Assembly (NCBI RefSeq): GCF_030704535.1
Contig: NC_081822.1
Coordinates: forward strand, 6,325,501 to 6,389,500
Origin: Vitis vinifera
Taxonomy: Eukaryota; Streptophyta; Magnoliopsida; Vitales; Vitaceae
Direction: 5' to 3'
Length of the DNA stretch: 64,000 bases
Shown here: positions 1 to 13,100 of the stretch, piece after piece
Layout of the letters: each line of letters opens with the position of its first letter
Position numbering within the stretch: position 1 is the stretch's first letter
Notes under the pieces: generated by a model
Database searches by the model: none
The model's input: the letters and a program-made list of their open reading frames with translations, nothing else
Told to the model about the DNA's origin: nothing
Position numbers and translations under genes: made by a program

Positions 1-1197
1 GTGAAAATTTACTTTTTCAGGGTTACTTGCCACCTCTGGACATATGCTGAGTCCGCCGGTGGTTCCAATATTTGGTGAAAGTTTCGGTCTACTCAAAACA
101 TATAGGGAGGAGATCCATGTATATTGCAATTTCTAAATGTCCAAGTATTTAATACGGCAGCCATGTGAGATGGGAAGACAGTGGTAAGTGCCAACTTGGT
201 ACTTTGCACCGTTGAAGGATCAGATATTTTTTCTATCAAAATTTTGAGATATTTGGCAGCACTTTCTTCGATTTCCTAATTTGGAAACCTCAAAACACAA
301 AAGTGGAAAACCCTTTTCTTTTTCTTTTTCTTTTTCCTTCTTTCTCTTACTTTTCATTCTCCACGTTTTGTACTGACACGTGGTTCACACAAGCCTGTTT
401 GGCAGCATCTACCGAGCCAGTTAACATGATTCGTGGACCCAGTCAACGTGAAGAGAACTTGAGAGCTTAATGACCCATATGCCCTTTTATTTTATTGTGC
501 AATGCCAAACACATCCTCGCTTTCTATACCATAATAAAGATGATTAAGTGCTTAATGTTGTGACCCTAACGCGTGGAGAGTATCTTGTATTTCTTCAAAT
601 GCAAGTTTTACTTTGTTTAATTTTTTTAGATTCCATCTCTTAGGTTACTTTTTAAATTTGAATAAAAGGCTTTCCATATTAAGTTAATTTCACTTATTTT
701 TTTTAAGATTTTCGTTAAATGTGCTTACTATCCTTAATTTAAAATTTATTTAAATAGCCTTTTTAATTTGATTTAAAGAGTGAAATTAATACATAACAAG
801 GATATAGGACGGTCCACCGAAAAGGGGAGTGAAATTAATAAATAAAAAATATAGAGAAAAATAATGGATAAAATTTTAAATTAATGATAAGTAAATGTAT
901 TTAAAAGTGAAATTAACCAATATCAATAAATAAGTTATTTTGCTTTTTTTTTTTTCAATCGAAAAAAGAATTTCAATATATTTAAGTTTCCTTTCATCAT
1001 CGCGAGATCACGTCCATAAATACGAGAGAAAAATAAATAAATTTAAAGCTAATAAATAATTTTTTAATATTATTTTAAATTTATTTAGTTTTTTTTAAAT
1101 TAACATATTAGGTCTGAACAAAATAAAAAATGACTTGAAAATTTATTTTTTTGGTTTTATTATAAAAAACATAAAATATAATAAAAATTAATATGAA

Positions 1198-1241
<44 letters not shown>

Positions 1242-2326
1242 TTTTTACTTTTTAAAATATTTTCTATGGAACAAAAGATAATTTAAATAATTTAAAAATA
1301 TATAAATTTTAATTATATTTATTTATTTTTATATTTTTCATAATATGATCAAGTATGATAAAAATATTTTGTCAAAACATTTATTTTTTAATACTTTCTT
1401 GAAAATTTCAAAGTTAATCCTTAAAAGGAATTTTTATCTGAAGTCCGTGTTTATTATATTTTAATAAAATCCCATGCAAAATACTCGGTTCACTTAAGTT
1501 CATACATATATATATATATATGGTTTGGTATTATTTCTTAAAATCATTCAAAGGCCGCTAGGGATGCAAAATTGATTTAAAGATTCAAAACCTAACCTGG
1601 TTCAGGATGGGCCTCCAGCCTTGCAAAGGCTAGGCCTAGTTATTTATTTATTATTATATATATCTACACCTAGAAAAAAGAAGAAGCACAATTGCCCCTC
1701 TTTATTTTACTATTGAGAAAACCACACCTTGCCTGCAGGCATCATTTGAGAGGAGGAGGGGTAGTCATCGATCATCATTTGAATTTGGTGTCTGAAACTA
1801 GGGACTAGTCCCGTCCAATTAACGCTCCTGACGTTAGTAGTAAGCGCTAAAAAGTAAAAACCAATAGGTCGTGTTCTTTATTGGGCAGAAAAGTTGGAAA
1901 AATGGGTTGCTAAAAAATGATTAAATTTGATTAGACTTGTACACTCAAAATGCAAAGCGGTCAGAAAGAATCAGGTGGCGACCTCGTTGACAATGACACA
2001 CCTCTTCACTCAATTTAACGTCTCAACCCTCAGCAGCCATCCGTAGGACACATTTGTCATTTCAATATCATATTAGCAACTAGCAAGTGGGCGACCTTCA
2101 CCTGAATTTCCAAAAGCGAGTTTCCTAAAATAGGAACCCACCCTTGTCCCACGTGTCGGCAATCTATACGGTAGACGGCGCTACTTAAAAGGCAAGTGGT
2201 TTTATCAATCCTCGGGGAATCTGATTGGGCCACGTACTCTGAGAGTGAAACCACTAGCGGTTTTCTACGCCGAATCGGTGGTTTCTTTTTTTTTTTCTGT
2301 CCTTACAAATTCTTTACACACTTTCC
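1..2326. other. Upstream intergenic region of the MADS gene
   Basis: I see no protein-coding gene that can be defended here. Positions 600-1540 are very AT-rich, with many short poly-A and poly-T runs and (TA)n tracts. From about 1730 to 2290 the composition becomes more balanced, as expected for a proximal promoter. It contains a G-box/ABRE-like CCACGTGTCG at 2149-2158 and a second ACGT core at about 2231-2237. These are motif matches only. Confidence 0.5.
1201..1236. repeat. (TA)n microsatellite
   Basis: An almost pure TA dinucleotide tract of about 36 bp inside a very AT-rich stretch. A shorter (TA)n lies at about 1506-1521. Confidence 0.9.
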
Positions 2327-2334
2327 TTATATAG
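2149..2334 (+). promoter_or_regulatory. Putative MADS gene proximal promoter: G-box and TATA box
   Basis: A G-box/ABRE-like CACGTG core sits at 2150-2155 and a TATA-like TTATATAG at 2327-2334, about 360 bp before the MADS start codon at 2691. That leaves room for a leader of roughly 330 nt. The leader may carry its own intron: a GTAAGG donor-like site at about 2409 and a TCTCAG acceptor-like site near 2637. TATA placement relative to the coding start is plausible; the leader intron is a guess. Confidence 0.4.
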
Positions 2335-2690
2335 GACGATGATGTGAATCAGAACCAACTGAAACGACGATTACGAAACCTGGCTTTGTCTCCATTAAAG
2401 CTTTGCCAAGTAAGGTTTTCTCGCAAGATTTCTCTGATTTTCGCCGAAAATTTCTTTATCCGTACCTGGATTCACTTACAGTCTGTTTGGCTACCGAGAA
2501 ATCCCAGGGAAAAGATACTGAAAATTGGAATCTTACTTTATTCCGCTATTCTCGGAGTTTCCTTTCCCATCGATGATTTTTCGGAACCAAACGGAGCATT
2601 TTTTTTCCCTTCCTTTTCTTCATTATCTGATCTCAGAATTTGAACTTCCTACTTTCTCTATCTAGAAAACCTAGCTTGGAGGTGTTAAGG

Positions 2691-5600
2691 ATGGGGAGAG
2701 GAAAGATCGTGATTCGGAGGATCGACAATTCCACTAGCAGGCAAGTGACGTTCTCGAAGCGGAGAAGCGGACTGCTGAAAAAGGCTAAGGAGCTGGCGAT
2801 CTTGTGCGATGCCGAAGTAGGAGTGATAATCTTCTCCAGCACTGGAAAGCTCTATGATTACGCAAGCACCAGGTCCTATAAGATCTCAACAAAGTTCCTT
2901 TACATTTTTACTATTATTATCTTTCGTATTCTGCATATATGAAGCTCCAATTTAATTAAGATCTGTATATTCAATCTCTATTATGCTTCTTTTGTATATT
3001 GATACTCGATTTACTGTGAGATTAGAGGATTTTCTGCTTCATTGATGCAAATATGCTTGTTCTCTTTTGATCATCCTACAATCATGTGCTTGATCATGCA
3101 TTTTCATGTACTTGTGCATCAATTTCTGCATATATATATTGGCTGTTATGCTTATCCGCGATCTTATTAGTTGCTGTGTAGCGATGTCATTGTTGTTCAG
3201 TAGTAATATTAAGTGGCTGGTCTTTCACTCATGAACCTCCCAAACTCTACCTGGGAGAAGAATACAGTTGATTCAATCCATTTAGGAGTTAGATTTAAGT
3301 ATCGTGACCTTAGGTAATAAATCGATTTTGAATCAGCAAAATGAGAAGATAGATCGAATAGCATTTAGTCGAGCCTAGCTCGGTATGTTTAAGCTCAACT
3401 GTTGTCTTGGAGCTTTGGTTTTCACAATTAAATACACGTTTAAACTTCAATTATAATCCTTTATTTGAGTTACAATTAATAAAGTTATATAAAAGAGAAG
3501 AAAAAGATAAAGTTGTCGTTTTAATTAAAAATTTATAAAATGTATATATCCTTAAGTCTCTCCTCTCTATCTTCATTACTTTGATTTCTCAAATAGAGCA
3601 TGGTTCATAACTTCAGACTAGGAAACATAGCAGTATGGGCTATCAAAATGAAGAAGAATTGTTTTCCAACTTAGTATCCGTATCCTTGCATACAAAAAGA
3701 TGTGCATTAGCAGTGGTAGTAGAATGTAGAGATATAACAGACCACAAGGACTTCATGCTAGAATTAGGCGTTTCGAATTTTTAGCCAGGTATGTCCAGTG
3801 TTTATACATGGAGAGATGTGGTAACTATAAATACAACGTATGCTTAAAGTAGAGCTCCCATTAGATTGGTCATCTTTGTTTTGTTGTGCTAATTTTGGTC
3901 CAACAAAACACAATTTCATGCAAGTGGATTGAGTTTCTTTTCTCTTTTCTTGAGTGAAGTTCCAGCAATCTTATGTGATAATAGGTATAAACCTGATTTG
4001 AAATTTGTTTTTAAAATAGTTTTTTTTTAAAAATAAAAAACTATTTTTCATACTTGAGAATGTGTTTAGTAATTTTTTTTGGATAAAAAACTGTTTTTGA
4101 GAATATGCTTTGAAAGCATGATGTTTTTTGAAAATTTATTTTAACTGTTTTAAGTTGTTTTCACTTATTTTTTATGATTTGTATAAATACAGAAAAGGGC
4201 ATTACAAAAAACAGATTAAGAACATTACAAATTCCAAACCGATTTTTTTTTCTACAATATATCATAAAATTATTTTTGAAAACCCTTCTTAAAGTTTATT
4301 TTTCGAAAACTATCCAAACAACCCTGACTTTCTATCCACCCTCAAAACTTAGAAGAACTATGAGGTGCTAAAATATCTATCTTTCAAGGCTTGGCCTAGC
4401 CTTGTAGTAAAAGCGAAAAACTTTGTTGGATATTTCATTACTATTGCAATAAAAACAAAATTATGCATACTTTATAGTTTCATTTTTAAAAGACTAGAGC
4501 CCTCCGACTTACAAAGATATTTTGGACGGGGACATTTACAGATGGAGTTATAGGATCTTATGATTACAGATGATATAATCCCTTTTAAGCCATTAAGGAA
4601 GAGATTTTCGTGCTAAGTGATTTTGGCTCCAAAGGTAGGAGTTCCTCGTTGCTGAGGCTCTCTCTGTCCAAAAGTCTTTTCTTCCCTCCTTTCGTTTTGT
4701 TAGCATCCTCAAAGCTTTGTATCCTTTGAGAGTACAATTGACAATGAAATTCATTCTTATGTTTATATTTCAATCATGAACAAAAATGATACTTTTAAGA
4801 TTTTAGAAAACATATTTTAGGAGAAAGACCTCCATGATATATATATTTATATTAGGTTTAAATTTTTAAAAAAGAATTTCATTTAGGTTGCCAATAATAG
4901 AACGTGAGATTCCGTCACCCAGAGCTTCATAGTTAGAAGAGCTTGCATGATTTTTTTTGTTTTCTTGAGACATCGTTAGACATCGAGTGCTACCCAGAGA
5001 TTCCCAATTTTTTGTGCTTTACAAAGAACGATGAGACAGTTTTTGTTGCATGTCCTTCGCCAGTCTCCCGGCCCATACGTGCTTTCCCCAAAATTAAAAG
5101 ACCATCGTTGGAGAGGAGTGGGGTTTTGAGTATGGCTATATTTGGCCGGACGTACTTTTAATATATTATTATTATTGTTTATAGTAGCAATATAGAAAAA
5201 GGATAAGAATATTTTGAAATCCATATCATCGATTTAACTGGATAAACATATGGATCAAGTGGGTATAATATAGTAAGGCTACATGTGATTGGATCAAGTA
5301 AATTAATGCAACCTTGAGAACCCATGCAGTGTGTTTGCCAGCATGGCAGCATGCTGATCAAGTGAAATTCATTTAAAAGGCAAAAAGAGGAAAGAGGAGG
5401 TAAAAGTTTCTCTTTCCCCACTCCACCAAGGATATGACGTAGATATGTCGTTTCCTACCAAACTGGTAAAGAATGTGGAGGGTACATGCTGGCGCCGCAT
5501 ATTGTTGTTGCTGTTATAAGAAAGCTGTTCCCGATGCCCAATATGTGTAGGTTCATGGACCAGCCTACTTTTTTGTTGCATTTCAAGTTCATTGGTTGGA

Positions 5601-7163
5601 ACTTTTAAAGTCTACGAATTGGTGACTTGCAGTCAAACGAAAGGCCCATTTGTCATGATCGATTTAATAATAATATAGAGTTATGTGAAGCTAGGATTTT
5701 TTGACAATCTTCTTTAATTCTTTTCCATCTGTGAACGTTCCGCAGACCTCAAGAAGAAAATAGCTGGTAAACGAAAAATAGTTTTTTATGTGAAGAGAAA
5801 TTAGGTTTGTGATATTTACTTTAAAATATAAACTTTTTATTTTAAGTAGTATTAAAGTACCTCTGACGATGATTTTGAAATATTTATAGTTTTTTTAACT
5901 CTTAAATTTTTTTTTATTTTTTAAGTATTAGAAATGTTAAACATATTTCTTAGAATTATTATCAAACGCATTTTTAGAGTGCATTTACCGGTGATTCTAT
6001 GAAGTGTTTCTGCCATTTTTAATATTCGTAAATTTTTATTTTTGAAGTATTAGAAATATTAAAAACACTTCTTACAATTATTACCAAACGCACTCTTAAT
6101 CTCTCCATGTTCTTTGTTGAATTTTTTATATAACATTTTCTTATCAGCATAGTCTTGAACTCTCTTTAGGATTTGTTTTTAATAAGGTCATAATATTGTA
6201 ACATGAGATCTCTCACGCCTCTTAACTTCTTAAGTTCAACTTTACTATTCTTGATTCTTTTTTAAACTCGGCTTCATCTTTAATTTTCAAGTTATAAATA
6301 TTTCAAAGTGATTATATTTTTAAGAAATTTAAAAAAATAAAAATTATATTGCCTACCTATTTCTTTGTATGATTATTTATACAAAGCATGGGAGATATAA
6401 TTAGTTTTTTTGTAAATATTTTGTTATTATATCTTTTCAATTAAATTAGAGTTTAGATGCATTTAAAACATAATTAATATCGAATTCCTAGTAGTAAAGA
6501 GTTCAGGTACCACATAGGTTACTAGTGTTCATATTTAACACTGAAAAACTTAATTTTACTTGGATGCAAACTAAGAATGTAACTGAAGTGATAAGGTGTC
6601 AACAAAAGATTATGAAAAATGTGACTAGATGTTAATACAAATATAGTAATCAAGATATAAAACTTTGGTGTGTACCTCTTCAGGGTTGTAGAATTTCCTG
6701 TTTAAAAATTTATTGTAATATATTAATTTAATACAAGGTGATAACTTCTTCTATATGGAGATAATTAGTTTTGTTATTTTCCTTCATGTTCAATTCTTCA
6801 AACATGTTATCCCAATAAATATTTGAGTAATGTTATTCTTTCACCCCTTCTTCTCAAGCTATGTAAGCAGTGATTTTTGGATTGGGCTATCTAGTCACGC
6901 TGTTCAAGAATAGGGATGACAACGGGATGGGTTTGGGATGAGTCACCCTCATCCCAAACCCATTTAGTTTATTCAAAATAATTCTCATTCCCGTTCTATT
7001 AAAAAAATAAAATGAAGGCGTGTGGGATGGATATGTGAATTTTCCATACTCGTCTCCCTTGTCTCGTTTAACTTTTTTTGAAATTTTTTTAATTACATTA
7101 AAATAAATATATTTTATAAATAATTAAAATATTATAATTTATTTTATTGAAAACTATTTTTAT

Positions 7164-7195
<32 letters not shown>

Positions 7196-10100
7196 GGAAA
7201 ATAAAAATGAAATGAAATTAATTTTATATATGAGATAGGACAGGATAATATCATAACTCGCCCCAACTTGTCTTGGGTTTTGAAAAAAAATTTAAACCGG
7301 CTTCTAACTTGTTTACCTAAATTTCAAACTCATATCATTAGGGTTAAGGTAAGGCGGGTACCTGAAAAAATCCACCTTATTGTCATCCCTGTTCAAGAAG
7401 GAAAAGCTAAATACAAGAATAAATATACATTTTTAACCAAGTAACCACATGAAATATAAAACAAAAGGAAAAATGGGGAAAAATCGAATTGCAATAAAGG
7501 TGTTGTGATATTTAAAATAATTTAAAATTAAAATTTTTAAATAAGTAATCTAAATTATATAAGCAATCATGATTCAATTAAAAAGTGTAAATTTTTTCAT
7601 TTTTATATGAAAAAGTTGCTCTTTTTTTTTTTTTCGTTCTTCCCTTTTCCTTTTCCTCTTTCTTAATTTGACTTTGGCTAGACCGAGCATAGAGCTCTAA
7701 CCCTCTTTTCTCTATCCAAAGAGAAAAACTATTTTTCCAAACTAATTTTTAAATTTTTTTATTATACTTAAGTCTGATATAAAATAATTTTTATTACAAC
7801 TTCCACTCTCTCCTATCCATAATGGTTGTTTTAACATACATTTACTCCCTTAATCAATATAGGATTTCACCCATTGCTAGGTTAATTCAAGGGAATTTAC
7901 TCTTTGTATATGGGGTCAAAAACTTTCCTTACTTAAGCAATATGAGGTCTTAACCATTCTTAGGTCAAATGGAATCTCCTACATTAGGATAAAAAATTAG
8001 CTTTAATACTATTTATAATAATTCACTTTCTTTTATTTATATATATATATATATATTATTTTCAAAACATATCCTTAAGGTTATGAAGAGTCTATCACCA
8101 TAATAATTTGTTCCATTACGTGTAAATATTGTCTACCTTGGGTTAAGGCCTTTACGATTTTTAAATGCATTTCTACAATTAAAAGAAGTTTACTAATATC
8201 AAAACCTTTTCTCCCCAACTAAAGTGGAATCTCACAATTGATCCTCCCTCGTGAACACATGATGTCCTTATCTTGCCCCATGACATTACGAGGTCAAAAA
8301 GGCAAACATCAATTATAGAACCAAATAGAAAAATTCTCACACTAGGGTTAGAGATCGATTTTGATATAACTTGTAACAATTTGCTTCCTTCTATGTGGAT
8401 ATAGTTTGCTTTAAACCAAACCCCTCACAACTTTAAAATATGTTTATAAGTTAGAGAAGTTCATGTCATTACATATATAATGTTATAAACTCCTTTCTCA
8501 AACCAATATGTGATCTCACAATCACCTCCTATGCAAATATGACATCTTGGTCATGTTTCATAGAATTGTGAAGCCTAATGAATAAACACTTCTTATGGGA
8601 GTAGATAGATAGTCTTCCACATCAGATTCAAGAATTGATTCATATTCCATTTATATCGACCTACTCCTTGTGTAAATATTGCATCCTTAGAGCTAAGGCT
8701 ATCACAATTTTAAAGTGTCTCCATAGATTAAAAAAAAAAACCCTACTATTAAGGCTACAACTTGGGTGGATTGGTTAGGTTGATGGTTAACCAAAATGTA
8801 ACCTGAATTAAGAAAGAATCAACTTGATCCCAACCCAACCCAATCTCTAATGTAAGATTCTTAATTCAAGTTTAACCCAACTTTATTTTTTGAAGTTTAA
8901 GTTAAGCTCAATTTGATCATGATAGACTTTGAGTTAGTTCGTTTGATTGAGTTGTATGATTCAAAATTCATCCACAATGTTTCTTAATTTTATTTTTTTT
9001 ATATAGATATTTAGACTACAATTTAAATAGTAAATGAAACAAAATTTCAAGATAGTAATAAAAAATAAAAATAAATTTCTCTATCTTTATAAAAAAATGT
9101 AAAAGTATATTGATATAAGTATAGTTTCATTTTTATTTTCTTGAAAATCTAAAAAGAAAATATTATTTTATAGGGCTATATACATTATAAATATCATAAA
9201 AATATTAAATCCGGTTTGGTTTAAATTTGGGTTGTTCAATCCCTAACCCAAGTTCAACCTAGATTTAGCTTAGATAGAATAAAACTTAGCCTAAGTCAAA
9301 CATTGAATGTTACAGATGACTACTCAAGATAGTCCGAACATCAAGTTAACCTATCCAAGTTGCACCCTTACCTACTTAATATATAATGTCAATAACTTTT
9401 TTTCCTTAGCCATTGTGCAATCTGGCATAAATGATAATTTTTTTTTCAAATAATTATACAAAATATTAACCATGTGATTTTTGTAATAACACTAGAATTA
9501 GATTATTTTTTTTAAACCATTTTTACTAGTGCAACAAATTTGGGTATTTTTTTGAAATTCATAAAAGTGTTCAATTACTATTTTTTTTGTCAAAATTATT
9601 ACTTTCAAACATCTTGTCTAGAATGATATAAAACAAGTGCAAATATACTTAATTATTAATTTTCTATGTTTTTAACATGAAAAACCAATAAACAAAGGAG
9701 TGTACGTGGAAATAAAAAAATCAATATTATTATCCTCAATTCAATCAAAACCAATAAAATCTGTTGAGCTTTCAATAATTAAGAAGTACAGTTTGGTTTC
9801 AGAACTATGAAAACCAACTTGATCCATTAAATTTCTGGTTTCATTTGTCTCATGAATGATATAATCAAACCCAACTGATGTTTGAAGGTTTCTACCCTTT
9901 TTGTAATTATAATTACTTAATGTTGGATGCATTTATGTAAATTCATTGATATAGAGGCCCTATTAAAGTAGTTCATTATTATTGGGCAATGACCCAAAAT
10001 GTAGAAGTGCCATTATATTTTAGGCCTAAATTTTAAATGACTTTTGGGCTTTACACTCAAATGAATTAGAAACAAACTTGAGAAATCAATTAGGCTAAAG

Positions 10101-13100
10101 ACCCAAATTGGTTTGGTTCAACTTATTGATTTAAATGAATGAAACCAAGTTCAACTTCAAGTTGATTCAATTAATTTTTTCACCAAGAATAGATTGAATC
10201 TGCCCTTTAAGCAAACATATCACTTAAAGTTTTTGTATATATAACACTATTAAATTTAAATTAAATTCAAGTTTATTTAAATTTGAGAGGAAAATACAAA
10301 TGCCATTGGTTCCATTGGGGTAATCTTAGGTGATGTTTGTTTTTTTCACTTAAATCCAAATAAAACTTAATTTAACTAATTCAAGAAAAAACTTTAAAGT
10401 ATTAAGTTGTTAATTTTTTTATAAATTAACTATTAAGTATTAATAGGGTGAGGGATATGTTAAGATTATGTTTTAGTTATTTCAAAAAGTTATTTTTAGC
10501 ATTTAGCAAAAAGTAAAGTATTTTGACTTTTTTTATTCAATGAATTTTTTTAAAAAAATAAGTAATAAATAAATAAAGTTAAAAACATATTATCTAAAAT
10601 CTAAACATAGGTTGCATTCAACATTAAATTAAAAAAAAACAAACACCACCTTAATGTCACTTAAGTAGATTTAAATGAGAAATGTATTTCAGATTTAACA
10701 ATTGATAAAAAAGATTACATTACCTAAGTGTGTAAATAGAACAAAGCTTTTAATAATGAAAAAATGGAACAAAGGAAAATTTGTTAAGATCTATCCCTTC
10801 AGTTTAGATACATTGGTTGAATTTGAATCAATTAGGCTTTAAACTACTTTAATGAAGTCCATATCATATCTATAATAATATATATAAACAAACCCCTTAA
10901 TAGATTTGCATTCAACATTAAGTTAAGATAACAAACACCACCTTAATGTCACTTGAATAGATTTAAAAGAAAAATGTATTTAAGATTTAATTCATAAAAA
11001 TGATTATATCACCTACGTGTGTAAAGGTATTAGTCAAATAGAACCAAGCTTTTAGTAATGAAAAAATTGAACAAAAGCAAATTTGTTAAAATCGACCTGC
11101 TTTAATTTAGACAGTTTGGTTGAATTTGAATTAATTAGGCTTTAAACTCAATTGGTTTAATATTTGAAAATCAATTTAGTTGACAATATATAATAATAAA
11201 CTACTTTAATGAAGTCCATATCATATATACAACAATATATATAAACAGATCCTTAATAATAAATTACAACAATTAAATAATTACCAACCCAAGTTTCCAT
11301 TCCCTAAAGAAATTGGGTTTCTTGGTTGGTGAAAGTAGCACCTAATTTAGTTCATTTTGATTGGTTTGGATTAGTTCTATTTATTCTTTAGTTCCATCTA
11401 CACCATTACCAATGCTTTTTCATTAGAGTAAGGCATCCATAGGAAAATAACACCCTATTTGGCAACCCTTTTTAAATATAATTTTCTATTCTTAAAAATA
11501 GAAGATTATTTTCAAGACTCGAAAACACAATTTTTTGGAAAAAAAAACAGATTTTTTTTTTTAGAACTTGTTAAAAAACAAAGTGCTTTACAAGAATATA
11601 GTTTGATTGTTTTCAATTTTTTTAATCATATAGTTATGTAGAATGATTGAAATAAAACACTATTAATAAAAGTTATTTTTAAGAAATATTTGGAAATAGA
11701 GAAAAAAAAAAGGTTAAGAACATTCCAAGTTACCAAACAAACTTTTGTTCTAGATACCATCAAAGATCGACTTTTGAAAATGTTATCAAACAAGCCTTTA
11801 AACTCAATATAGGACACTAAAAGAGTGTTATGACTTGTTGTCTTCATATGCACACGACATTTTTGTTGTTTGATGATATTCACGCTTGTCAAACTTTACC
11901 ATCTATGGTTGTGGAGGTTTGCCCTTGAGTGGGAAAGTCTATGAAGAAAGGTCATTCTAAGAAAATTCAGGAAATTGGATGATAGGTAAAATATATGAGG
12001 TAAGAGAGAGTTTTGGCATAAATATGTGGAAAGACATTATAAAAGGTCGGGAAGATTTTAGCCACAAGATAGTTATTTGCGTTGAAAATGGCAAACGAAC
12101 AAAATTTTGATGAGATAGGAGGGTTGAGGAGAACAGATTGAAAGAAGCATTTCCTTTGTTGTACATGCTAGCTTCTTCTAAGAATGCTATAATTGTTAAT
12201 TTGTGGGAAAGAGGATGTAGAGGCTAATGGTTGGTACGATTCAAAAGACTCTTCCAAGATTAGGAAATGGAGGGGGTAACCCAATTTCTAGTGCTTATTT
12301 ATTCAATGAGAATGCAAGTTGAAGGAAAAGACATCTTAATATGGACTAAGGATAGGATGTTTTGTGTAAATTTGTATTACAATTTCTTGTATGCTAAGAC
12401 TAGAGTAGATTTCCTAACCAAAGAAATTTGAGGCTATAAAGCTCCTTAAGAATACGTTTTTTTTTTTCCACTTGGGAAACATAATGAGGGAAGATCTTAA
12501 TTGTAGACATGTTAAAGAGAGGATGGATGATAGTCAATATTTGTAGCTTGGGCAAAAAGAATAATTAATGGAGAAGAGCTTCCAGATCAAAGATTAAAAG
12601 AAAACCTCATTAAATCCCCTTTTTGGGATGACCCTATGTTCTATTGGAAATGAAAAATTTTCCAATGATGAAATTCTTAGATAACCATAACTGTGGGTAG
12701 TTTGGGCTTTTTAAGGGTGTTTTTTGGTAGATACCTTTCGACAAATTTTGCCTTTTAGCTTTGTGTATACTCCTTGTATTATATTCGTTGAGCCCCGTTT
12801 CTTAGCACTATTTATATATATAAAATGATTAAGGGTGACAAAATCTGCATACTTCTAGTAGGGCATTGACTAGTATTTTCTAAATAGAAAAGGGTATGAT
12901 AGGCTATTGCTCTAGTATGACCTTCTTCCAATTTTGAGAGAGAAATTCGAAAGCTAGAGAGTTCAGTTAACTACGATTGCTCTCCATCCACTATAAGGGG
13001 AATAATTTAGGGAAGGGGTTGGACTTGGGCTTAGGAAGCTTTAGTGCTCAATAGGAGTTTCTTTTTTGGGGTTGCGGTATGAGTTTCTTTTTTCTCTTGC

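Noticed and set aside
23-136. Possible terminal exon of an upstream plus-strand gene (acceptor TTTTTCAG at 13-20, 37-codon open frame)
   Set aside because: Only one splice-like site, no recognisable domain, and the upstream part is outside the window.
2344-2643. 99-codon frame upstream of the MADS start
   Set aside because: It starts at a non-ATG codon, lies in the probable 5' leader, and its composition resembles untranslated sequence.
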